From Pseudonocardia thermophila (GTDB taxonomy: Bacteria > Actinomycetota > Actinomycetes > Mycobacteriales > Pseudonocardiaceae): 47,455 nt of DNA. Where the stretch lies: the NCBI RefSeq assembly GCF_900142365.1, contig NZ_FRAP01000032.1:1-47455 (forward strand), in the 5' to 3' direction. The notes under the pieces were generated by a model that was not told where the DNA came from, did not search any database, and worked only from the letters and a program-made list of their open reading frames with translations. A program made the translations under genes and the position numbers. Shown here piece by piece: positions 1 to 6,955 of this stretch. How positions within the stretch are numbered: the first letter of the stretch is position 1; every line of letters begins with the position of its first letter.

Positions 1-30
1 GGGAAGATCGGGCAGCGTGTACTCAGCCAT
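1..30 (-). CDS. Superoxide dismutase (Mn/Fe type), first 10 codons only
   Basis: The minus strand reads ATG at 30-28 and then MAEYTLPDLP, the typical start of actinobacterial Mn/Fe superoxide dismutases, and leaves the window. A GAGGATGGGGG purine run sits just upstream of the ATG as ribosome binding site. The enzyme family disproportionates superoxide in the cytoplasm. Only ten residues are visible, so no metal ligand can be checked. A second, non-identical copy of the same N-terminus begins at 47426 on the other strand. Confidence 0.72.
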   Translation of the reverse strand, partial: MAEYTLPDLP

Positions 31-215
31 GCCCCCATCCTCGAACCTGCACCCGGGTGGAGATCAATGGGGCGTGACCAAGCAGACCGTCACGATCTTC
101 GTGCGGCGATGCGCCGCCCGCCGGGGCAGGGCAGCCGGGTAAGGCAACTGTCACCGCCCGGTGATACCCACGACCCCGGCTCCGCGGCGACCCTCGGTGG
201 CCTGGGCACCGTGGG
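31..215. promoter_or_regulatory. Divergent intergenic region (SOD / TAP-like peptidase)
   Basis: This 185-bp stretch between two divergent starts must hold both promoters. I see no convincing -35/-10 pair or operator in it. A GGTGATACC block near 160-168 is only a weak candidate. Confidence 0.3.
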
Positions 216-1799
216 GTGCCGGACGGGAGACGATCGTGCGGGGATCATCCATCGGCCGGATCGCCGTGGCGCTGGGCGCCGCCGCTGTGCTCGTGGGGGA
301 CGACCCTCGGGTGCGCGGCCGCGCCGACCGCCGCCGGTGACGGAACCGGCCCGGCGCCGCCGGCCCTCGAGCGCTTCTACGCCCAGCAGCTGGCGTGGGG
401 TCCGTGCGACGGGTTCGCCAGCACCCCGGACGAGGCACAGCTCTACGCCGACCCCGCGCTCGAGTGCGCGCGCATGGAGGTGCCGCTGGACTACGCGCAG
501 CCCGACGGCCGCACCGCCCAGATCGCCGTGCTGCGCCGTGCCACCGACCGGCCGCGCATCGGCTCGCTCGTGATCAACCCGGGTGGCCCGGGCGGCTCGG
601 GCGTGCAGGCCGCAGCGGTCATGAGCGCCACGTTCGGCGGCGGCCCGTTCGACGTCGTCGGGTTCGATCCGCGCGGCATCGGGGCGAGCACGCCGCGGCT
701 GGACTGCCTCACGCCGGCCGAGACCGCCGCCGAACGGGCCGCGCCGATGGACATCGACCCATCCCCCGCCGGGGTCGCCCAGGTGGAGGCGGAGGTGCGC
801 GAGTTCGTGGCGAAGTGCGTCGAGCGCTCCGGCGGCGTCGACGTGCTGGCCAACGCCGGCACCCGCGACGTGGCCCGGGACATGGACGTGCTGCGCGCCG
901 TCCTCGGCGACGCCGAGCTGACCTACCTCGGCTACTCCTACGGCACGTTCCTCGGCTCGACCTACGCCGAGATGTTCCCGCGCAACGTCCGCGCGATGGT
1001 GCTGGACGGGGCGATCGATCCCGCCGCGCCGAGCGCGGCCGAGGAGATCGCCCAGATGACGGCGTTCCAGCGCGCGTTCGAGGTCTACGCGGCCGATTGT
1101 GCGCAGCGCCCACCGTGCCCGCTCGGGGCGGACCCGGCCGCGGCGACCGCCGCGTTCCAGGAGCTCGCCCGCCCGCTCGTGGCCGACCCTGCGCCGGCCG
1201 GGCCGGGCCGGACCCTGTCGTTCGGCGACGCGGTGACCGCCGTGACCGCCTCGCTCTACCACCCGTCGGGGTGGACGGAGCTGACCGCGGGACTCGCCGA
1301 GCTGCGCACCGGGTCCGGAGCGAAGCTGCTGGCGATCGCGGACCGCTACCACGAACTGGACCAGGACGCGTTCACGATCGTGCACTGCGCCGACGACGAG
1401 CGGACCGGCGACCGCGACGCCAACGCCGCGCTGGCCGCACGGGTGCGCGCCGCGGCGCCGTTCCTCGACCCGGGTGTCCCGGTGGTCCCCGCGCTCGGCG
1501 TGTGCGACATGTGGCCCGCATCGCCGACGAGCACCCCGCACGTCCCGCACGCGCCAGGGCTGCCGCCCGTTCTGGTCGTGGCGACGACCGGGGCTCCGGC
1601 CACCCCGTTCGCCGCGGGGATCGCGCTCGCCGAGGCGCTCGGCGGGCGACTGCTGACCGTCGAGGGCACCCAGCACGGCGCCGTCGGCCAGGGCTGGTCG
1701 TGCATCGACGACATCGCCGCGGACTACCTCGTCGAGCTGACGCTGCCGCCCGAGGGCACCACCTGCTCGACGACCCCGGCGACGGGGGTGGCGCGGTGA
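216..1799 (+). CDS. TAP-like alpha/beta hydrolase (S33 peptidase family), signal peptide frameshifted
   Basis: The protein is an exported alpha/beta-hydrolase of the tripeptidyl aminopeptidase-like S33 family. It shows the oxyanion motif NPGGPGGSG, the nucleophile elbow GYSYG (Ser241 of this frame) and a C-terminal TAP-like domain ending in TQHGA, which supplies the His. The N-terminus in this frame is not a signal peptide. The +2 frame from GTG 236 reads MRGSSIGRIAVALGAAAVLV and would continue into the lipobox TTLGC of this frame if one G were removed from the G5 run at 295-299, so the real product is probably a lipoprotein starting at 236. The usual catalytic Asp (TTGDxATP in relatives) is Ala460 here (TTGAPATP). 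Its stop overlaps the next start (GTGA), so it is coupled to the ABC genes. Confidence 0.8.
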   Translation: MPDGRRSCGDHPSAGSPWRWAPPLCSWGTTLGCAAAPTAAGDGTGPAPPALERFYAQQLAWGPCDGFASTPDEAQLYADPALECARMEVPLDYAQPDGRTAQIAVLRRATDRPRIGSLVINPGGPGGSGVQAAAVMSATFGGGPFDVVGFDPRGIGASTPRLDCLTPAETAAERAAPMDIDPSPAGVAQVEAEVREFVAKCVERSGGVDVLANAGTRDVARDMDVLRAVLGDAELTYLGYSYGTFLGSTYAEMFPRNVRAMVLDGAIDPAAPSAAEEIAQMTAFQRAFEVYAADCAQRPPCPLGADPAAATAAFQELARPLVADPAPAGPGRTLSFGDAVTAVTASLYHPSGWTELTAGLAELRTGSGAKLLAIADRYHELDQDAFTIVHCADDERTGDRDANAALAARVRAAAPFLDPGVPVVPALGVCDMWPASPTSTPHVPHAPGLPPVLVVATTGAPATPFAAGIALAEALGGRLLTVEGTQHGAVGQGWSCIDDIAADYLVELTLPPEGTTCSTTPATGVAR

Positions 1800-2704
1800 C
1801 GACGATCGAGCTGACCGGTCTCACGAAGCGGTTCGGCGAGAAGCTCGCCGTGGACGGCCTGACGGCCACCGTCCGGCCCGGCGCCGTCACGGGCTTCCTC
1901 GGCCCGAACGGGTCAGGCAAGACGACGACGATGCGGATGCTGCTCGGACTCGATGCGCCGACCGCCGGGACCGCCCGCATCGGCGGCCGGACCTACGCCG
2001 AGCTGACCGACCCGATGCGCACGGTCGGAGCGCTGCTCGACCCGAGCTGGATGCACCCGAACCGCTCCGCGCGGGCGCACCTGCGCTGGACGGCCGCTGC
2101 CGCGGGGATCCCCTGCGCCCGCGTCGACGCGGTGCTGGAGCTGGTCGGCCTGGCACCGGTCGCCGGGAAGCCGGTGCGGATGTTCTCGCTCGGCATGCGC
2201 CAGCGGCTCGCGCTGGCCGGGGCGCTGCTCGGCGAGCCCGAGGTGCTGGTGCTGGACGAGCCGGCCAACGGGCTCGACCCCGCCGGGATCGTCTGGCTGC
2301 GCGGGCACCTGCAGCGGCAGGCCGCCGAGGGCCGCACGGTGCTGGTGTCCAGCCACCTGCTCGCCGAGACGGCGCTGACCGCCACCGAGCTGCTGGTGAT
2401 CGGCAACGGGCGGCTGCTGGCGCAGGGCCCGACCGCCGAGGTGCTCGGCGGCCGGGCCCGGACGGTGCGGGTGCAGGCCGCCGCCCCGGAGGCGTTCACG
2501 GCGGCGCTGCGGGCCGCGGGCCACACCGTCCGGGGGCTCCCGGGCGAGCGCGCGGTGCTGGTGCCGGAGGCGACGACCGCCCAGGTGGGGGAGATCGCGG
2601 CGCGGCACGGGCTCGCGCTGCTCGAGTTGACCGCACAGCCCGCGTCACTGGAGGAGACCTTCATGGAGCTCACGACCGACGCCGCCGCGGAGGTGGCGTC
2701 ATGA
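1796..2704 (+). CDS. ABC transporter ATP-binding protein
   Basis: This 302-residue cytoplasmic ATPase powers an exporter. It has Walker A GPNGSGKTT (residues 36-44), a degenerate signature FSLGMRQR (about 137-144), Walker B VLVLDEPANGLDP and the H-loop SSHLL. It is of the DrrA/CcmA-like class used by two-gene exporters in actinomycetes. GTG 1796 is chosen because it overlaps the upstream stop as GTGA. The C-terminal 80 residues are the usual extension after the nucleotide-binding domain. The next gene, a permease, begins inside its last codon (ATGA overlap), so the two form one transporter. The substrate cannot be told; lipids, peptides or drugs are typical for the class. Confidence 0.9.
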   Translation: MTTIELTGLTKRFGEKLAVDGLTATVRPGAVTGFLGPNGSGKTTTMRMLLGLDAPTAGTARIGGRTYAELTDPMRTVGALLDPSWMHPNRSARAHLRWTAAAAGIPCARVDAVLELVGLAPVAGKPVRMFSLGMRQRLALAGALLGEPEVLVLDEPANGLDPAGIVWLRGHLQRQAAEGRTVLVSSHLLAETALTATELLVIGNGRLLAQGPTAEVLGGRARTVRVQAAAPEAFTAALRAAGHTVRGLPGERAVLVPEATTAQVGEIAARHGLALLELTAQPASLEETFMELTTDAAAEVAS

Positions 2705-3545
2705 CCGCGGTGATCGGGGTGACGCCCGGCGACGCGCAGCGGATGGCGTCCGCCTCAGCGCCGCCCACTGGGCGGGTGCGCCGGTTCGTGCGGCTGCTCG
2801 CCGCCGAGCGGATCAAGCTGCTGTCCACCCGCTCGCCGTGGTGGTGCGGGGCGATCGTCGTGGCGCTGCTGGTCGGTCTGACCGCGCTGGCCGCGTGGTT
2901 CATCGAGCCGGGCGACGGCTCGCCGTGGTGGTCGATCTCCGGGATCGGGACGCTGCCGACGGCCGTGGTGGCCGTGCTGGGGGCGCTGGCCGCCACCGGC
3001 GAGTACCGCACCGGGACCGTGCGGACGACGTTCCTCGCGACACCTGGCAGGGTCTGCCCGCTGGTGGCGAAGGCGGTGGTGCTCGCGGTCGCGGCGGCGG
3101 TGCTGGGCTGGATCGCGTCGTTCGCGGCGTGGGGGCTCGCCCGCGTCGTCGCACCGCAGGCTGACCTGGCGCTGGCCGGGTCCGCGCAGTGGCGGGCCGT
3201 CGCCGGGGTCGGCGCGGTGTACGCGGTGGTGGCGGTCCTCGCCGTCGCCGTCGGGATCGCGCTGCGGCACACCGGCGGGGCGATCACGCTGCTGATGGCG
3301 TGGATCTTCGCCGGCGAGCCGGTACTGGCGACGCTGCCGCGGGTGGGCACGGACATCGCGATCTGGCTGCCGATGCGCAACCTGACGCGGTTCCTCGTCG
3401 TCGGCGTCGCCGAGCCGGACCCACGCGTTCGTTCTTCGGCGAGCGGGAGTACCTCGGTCCGTGGGCCGCGTTGGGGTGTTCGGCGGCGGTCGCGCTCGTC
3501 CTTCTGGCGATCGCGATCGGGGTGTCCCGGCGGCGCGACGCCTGA
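2701..3545 (+). CDS. ABC transporter permease, frameshifted near its 3' end
   Basis: This is the membrane subunit paired with the ATPase just upstream (overlap ATGA). The frame from 2701 gives about five hydrophobic segments, including one around residues 45-65, and the ABC-2-type feature GEYRTGTVRTTFL. It then turns into arginine-rich nonsense after residue 240. The C-terminal helix (WAALGCSAAVALVLLAIAIG, ending SRRRDA, stop at 3543-3545) lies in another frame. Adding one C to the CCC at 3420-3422 joins the two frames as EPDPTRSFFGE. The natural protein is therefore about 281 residues, and the uninterrupted frame to 3780 is an artefact of the shift. I cannot tell sequence error from a real mutation. 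Confidence 0.8.
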
Positions 3546-3850
3546 CCACCGGTCAGGCCCGTTGCCCGATCGTGGAACGCCGATCACCCTGTGTGATCGA
3601 AGGTGTTCCCGGTCGGGCGGCGGCGTGACACCCCCTTTCGGGCGACCTACCGGCGCGGACGAAGATCCCTACCGGAACGCCCGAGTGGGGCGGATCACGT
3701 CGTCGCAGGTAGGAAAGATGACTGATGATCACGCTCCGCACTGGGCCGAACGGGAGGATTTTCTCACTCACTTGGAGTAGTCCCCCTCCACGATGACTCC
3801 ACTCGGCGGTATGGCATCGTTCGGCGCGGCGAACCCAGGAGGAAACCACG
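3546..3850 (+). promoter_or_regulatory. Leader region upstream of ParA gene
   Basis: This 305-bp stretch has no conserved gene. It holds a possible 20-codon leader ORF (3718-3780) and an inverted repeat TGGAGT (3773-3778) / ACTCCA (3796-3801). The ParA ribosome binding site AGGAGGAAA is at 3838-3846. ParA proteins often repress their own operon, so the inverted repeat is a candidate operator; this is inference. Confidence 0.35.
3718..3780 (+). CDS. Possible 20-aa leader peptide upstream of ParA
   Basis: The ATG at 3718 is preceded by GTAGGAAAG with good spacing and encodes MTDDHAPHWAEREDFLTHLE, an acidic hydrophilic peptide with no family resemblance that I know. It ends 70 bases before ParA. 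It could be a chance ORF, because it lies in the frame left open by the permease frameshift. The ribosome binding site is the only positive evidence. Confidence 0.25.
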   Translation: MTDDHAPHWAEREDFLTHLE

Positions 3851-4750
3851 GTGCAGGTCGTCGCAGTCATCAATCACAAGGGTGGCGTGGGCAAGACCAC
3901 GCTCACCGCCAACCTCGGCGCCGGGCTCGCCGCCCGGGGGCAGAAGGTGCTGCTGATCGATCTCGATTCGCAGGGCAGCCTCTCCGTCTCGTTCTTCACG
4001 CAGACGGAGTGGATGAACGATCTGATGCCCAGTCGGACGATCAAGCACTGGTTCGACGGCATCGGGACCCCCGACGAGGTGGAGAGCCCGCGTGAGCTGA
4101 TCAGCACCCCGCCGCGGGTGGCCGAGAAGCTCGCCCGCAGCAGCGGCCGACTCGACCTCATCGCCGCCCACCGCGACATCGCCGATGTCGAGACGCAGCT
4201 GGCGGCGGATCTGCTGGCCGACCCGGAACGGTTCGCGCAGCTGCACGGACGGCTGCGGGCCGGGCTCGCCCACAAGGACATGGCCGAGTACGACACGGTG
4301 CTCATCGACTGCGCGCCCAACTTCGGGCTCGTGGCGAAGAACGCCGTCGCCGCTGCGACCATGCTCCTCATCCCCACGAAGCCGGACTACCTGTCGACCA
4401 ACGGGATCGACTCGCTGGGGCTGAAGATCCGCGAGTTCATCGAGGAGTTCAACGCCACCGGCGCCGAACCGATCCAGCGGCCGCCCGCCGCGGTGATCTT
4501 CACGATGGTGCAGAGCCACGACGGTGTGCCCATCGAGGCGCAGCGCAGCGTGATCAGCCGGATCGAGGCCCGCAAGGTGCCGACGTTCGAGACCACGATG
4601 CGCGACTCCAAGGCCGTGTACGGGCCCGCCCCCGAGCACGGGGTCCCGGTCATCCTCGCCGGCACCGGCCGTGCGGCGACGCGCGAACTGCGCGAGATGG
4701 TCTCGGAGCTCTCCGGCCGGCTCGAGGGCCTGCACGGCCTCGCTGCTTGA
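3851..4750 (+). CDS. ParA-family partition ATPase
   Basis: This 299-residue P-loop ATPase of the ParA/Soj/MinD class carries the deviant Walker A KGGVGKTT (residues 10-17), the switch I region LIDLDSQGSLS, and Walker B VLIDCAPNFG. Such proteins bind DNA non-specifically as ATP dimers and move or space a cargo marked by a partner protein. The start is the GTG at 3851 behind a near-perfect AGGAGGAAA. There is no N-terminal helix-turn-helix, so it is a short ParA. No ParB gene follows; the next gene (4877) encodes a small basic protein with a SAP-like end. The stop codon lies in the first unit of a 14-bp tandem repeat. It may be an orphan ParA, a plasmid remnant or a cargo-positioning system. 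Confidence 0.9.
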   Translation: MQVVAVINHKGGVGKTTLTANLGAGLAARGQKVLLIDLDSQGSLSVSFFTQTEWMNDLMPSRTIKHWFDGIGTPDEVESPRELISTPPRVAEKLARSSGRLDLIAAHRDIADVETQLAADLLADPERFAQLHGRLRAGLAHKDMAEYDTVLIDCAPNFGLVAKNAVAAATMLLIPTKPDYLSTNGIDSLGLKIREFIEEFNATGAEPIQRPPAAVIFTMVQSHDGVPIEAQRSVISRIEARKVPTFETTMRDSKAVYGPAPEHGVPVILAGTGRAATRELREMVSELSGRLEGLHGLAA

Positions 4751-4820
4751 TCGACGCTGCTTGATCGACGCTGCTTGATCGACGCTGCTTGATCAGCACC
4801 GCCTGACCGTCGCTGCCTGA
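4737..4820 (+). repeat. Six tandem 14-bp repeats after parA
   Basis: Three identical units TCGACGCTGCTTGA (4751-4764, 4765-4778, 4779-4792) are flanked by degenerate units at 4737-4750, 4793-4806 and 4807-4820. Each unit ends in TGA, and because 14 is not a multiple of three the array places stops in all three frames. The first unit contains the parA stop. An iteron-like array beside a ParA gene is a natural candidate for a centromere-like site, but recent slippage expansion would look the same. Confidence 0.9.
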
Positions 4821-4876
4821 CCGAAGAAACTGCCCGAACCCGCTCACCCCCGAGAGCGGAGTGAAGGAGCCACCGC

Positions 4877-5434
4877 ATGAGCGCTCCCACGGTTCCCGCG
4901 ACAGTGCCCTCCCCCGGCACCGCCCCGCTCCCCGACACCGTGCTGCCCGACCAGGCGGAGCTCGCGCAGCTGCGCCGGCTGCTCCCCGTTCCGCCTGCGG
5001 TGCGCGAGCAGGCGCTGGCCCGTGCGGCCGAGCTGATCGACTCGCTCTCCCCGCAGGAGCTCGAAGACCTCGCCGCGGGCCGCGGCCGGCTGGTCTACCA
5101 GGCCGGCGAGACCGGCGCCCGCCCCGAGCGGCACACGCCGGACCCGCGGGCCCACCGGGCCGCTCGCCGGTCCGCCCGCCGCGCGCTGAACATCGACATC
5201 GGCGCCGTGGTGGAGCGGATCAACGCGTGCACCAGTGCGGCCGAGGTCGCCGCCTACCTGGACGGGCTCGACTCGCGGTTCACGGTGCCCGTGCTGCGGG
5301 AGATCGCCCGTGCGCTGGGCCCGACCGTCAACGCCACGGGCCGCACCAAGGCCCAACTGCACCGCGACATCGTGGAGGGCACGATCGGCTTCCGCGAGCG
5401 CACCGCGGCGATGTCGGGCGGCGCCTGGAGCTGA
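4877..5434 (+). CDS. ParA-adjacent protein with SAP-like C-terminus
   Basis: This 185-residue protein of no named family starts at ATG 4877 behind GAAGGAG. Residues 1-25 are proline- and threonine-rich and look disordered. Residues 30-75 are helical and acidic. Residues 88-102 are a basic patch (RAHRAARRSARRALNID). The last 60 residues contain VLREIARALG and then GRTKAQLHRDIVEGTIGFRE, which resembles a SAP-type helix-extended-helix DNA-binding fold. It follows the ParA gene with only the 14-bp repeat array between them. I infer that it is the ParA partner or DNA adaptor; no function is proven by the sequence. Confidence 0.7.
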   Translation: MSAPTVPATVPSPGTAPLPDTVLPDQAELAQLRRLLPVPPAVREQALARAAELIDSLSPQELEDLAAGRGRLVYQAGETGARPERHTPDPRAHRAARRSARRALNIDIGAVVERINACTSAAEVAAYLDGLDSRFTVPVLREIARALGPTVNATGRTKAQLHRDIVEGTIGFRERTAAMSGGAWS

Positions 5435-5900
5435 GAAGGCCGCGATCTGGCCCGGAGACCGGCGCCTGCTGAGCACACAACGGTGCAGGAGGGCCGCAGC
5501 GTCGATCACGCCCGGCTCCTTCGTCGCCGAGCGCGGGCTCGCACGCCTTCGGATCGACGACGGCTCCCCCGGTGCTCACACCCTCGTCCCTCGGGCGCTG
5601 CGCGCCTCCCCCGCCGCCGTCGACGCGCGCGAGCTCTGTGCGGGATTGCTCGCGCGCCCTCTGTGTCGACGACGGCTCCCCCGGTGCTCACACCCTCGTC
5701 CCTCGGGCGCTGCGCGCCTCCTCCGCCGCCGTCGACGCGCGCGAGCTGTGCGGGGTCTGCGCCGTGGTCACCCGTCCGGTGGTGCTCCGCCAGGCGCCAG
5801 CAGGCCGGAGCACGCGGCCCCGGGCACAGCGGACGCCAAGAGGACGGGACCGCCCGCCACGATCATCCAGTCGCCACCGCGGGCTCGGCGCCCGGGCGGC
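5435..5900. other. Non-coding stretch with a tandem duplication
   Basis: This 466-bp region lies between convergent genes. It contains the tandem repeat described separately and open frames that look like chance readings of GC-rich DNA. I see no gene or RNA family in it. Confidence 0.5.
5538..5754. repeat. Two direct copies of a ~90-112 bp unit
   Basis: The block starting TCGACGACGGCTCCCCCGGT at 5554 recurs at 5666, an offset of 112 bases. The copies match for about 90 bases with one substitution (CCTCCC/CCTCCT) and a two-base gap near the end (GAGCTCTGTG/GAGCTGTG). Weaker similarity extends about 16 bases upstream of each copy. It looks like a recent tandem duplication. Confidence 0.9.
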
Positions 5901-6704
5901 TCAGACCCGTTCCCCGGCCTCGACGGCCACGTCGAGCACGTTGCCCGGCGGAACCTCGGTGCGGGTCGCGAACGGGGTGAACGCCCACGGCGGGTTGATC
6001 ACCCGGTTCAGGTCCACGGTGAGCACGGGGCCCACCGGCCGGGGCACGACGAGCTCGCGCCCACCGGCGAACGTGCTCACGCCCGAGGTGCGGTCGCGGA
6101 AGTGCAGCACCAGCGCGTCGTCCGTGCCTGCGAACGCGACGAGCGAGTGCTCGCGGCCGTCGATCTCCAGCCGCACCTCCCCCACCGCGGTGCGCACGCA
6201 CGGGATGCCGTGGGCGTCACCGAGCGACGCATCGACGGTGCACCGCCGCGGCTGCGGATAGGGCACGAAGAGCGCGGGCACCAGCCAGCGCGCGTCCACG
6301 GGGAAAGCAGGCACCCCGGTGAACGCCGCGCGGGCGGGCGCCTCCGGGTCGCGCACCCGCAGCGCGTGCACCGCGCCGCGGCGGACCACCTCGATCGTGC
6401 GCCGGCCGGCGCCGACCATCGTGCCGGGGCGTCCGTCGACGGGGTGCAGGCGGACGGTGCCGTCGATCAGCCTGGCCTCGCGCACCGTGGGCACGACGAG
6501 CTCGTCCGCCGCGGACGCGGTCAGCACCACACCGTCCTCCGTGGCGCTCCAGCGGCCCGGCACGTCCGGGAACTCGCCGGGCTGCTCGGTGAGCCGATGC
6601 AGGGCGGTGATGCTGAGCCACCCGTGCAGGGCGGCGAGCTCCCGCTCGCGGCGCGCGTGCCACTCGCGCCACTCCCCGGCCAGGTCGGGGATCGTGCTCG
6701 TCAT
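5901..6704 (-). CDS. DUF1684 domain-containing protein
   Basis: This 267-residue cytoplasmic protein belongs to the DUF1684 family, recognised by an N-terminal WREWHARRE followed by LHGWLSI and by the C-terminal signature VDLNRVINPPWAFTPF. The family has no established biochemical role. The start at ATG 6704 gives MTSTIPDLAGEWREW, which fits the usual family N-terminus; upstream extensions are arginine-rich and not convincing. No strong ribosome binding site is visible. It is divergent from the sfnG-like gene and convergent with the ParA cluster, so it is probably a single-gene transcript. Confidence 0.85.
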   Translation of the reverse strand: MTSTIPDLAGEWREWHARRERELAALHGWLSITALHRLTEQPGEFPDVPGRWSATEDGVVLTASAADELVVPTVREARLIDGTVRLHPVDGRPGTMVGAGRRTIEVVRRGAVHALRVRDPEAPARAAFTGVPAFPVDARWLVPALFVPYPQPRRCTVDASLGDAHGIPCVRTAVGEVRLEIDGREHSLVAFAGTDDALVLHFRDRTSGVSTFAGGRELVVPRPVGPVLTVDLNRVINPPWAFTPFATRTEVPPGNVLDVAVEAGERV

Positions 6705-6955
6705 GTGACGTGCAACGCGATCCGCCGTCCGAACCATCCCGCGGGTTGACTGCGCGGCGTGAGTCCAGCACCGTGGCCGCGTGACTGCGCGCGATCTGAC
6801 TCGTCGACGCCACGTCGACCTGCTGCGCGTGAACTCCTCCGCCTGTCGCTGACTCCGCATCACTGAGCAGCCGCACACCCATCCCTGGACCGTCGACCGT
6901 CGTGTCGCCGTGTCCTTCGACTCCTCTCCCGAGCAACGTCCGGAAGGCAGCTTCC
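6705..6955. promoter_or_regulatory. Divergent promoter region (DUF1684 / sfnG)
   Basis: This 251-bp region lies between divergent genes. CGTCGAC occurs twice close together (6804-6823 area, GTCGACGCCACGTCGACC), a possible binding-site pair. The sfnG ribosome binding site GGAAGG is at 6942-6947. No clear promoter hexamers are seen. Confidence 0.35.

Noticed and set aside
130..170. Possible iron-box (IdeR/DtxR) near the first SOD gene
   Set aside because: Only a GGTAAGGCAA-like fragment is present; the TTAGGTTAGGCTAACCTAA-type palindrome is not.
90..1676. Long minus-strand frame over the TAP-like peptidase
   Set aside because: It has no domain and is the shadow of the sense gene.
5435..5900. 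Open frames in the duplicated non-coding region
   Set aside because: They exist in several frames only because stop codons are rare at this GC level; the duplicated unit does not preserve one frame (112-base offset).
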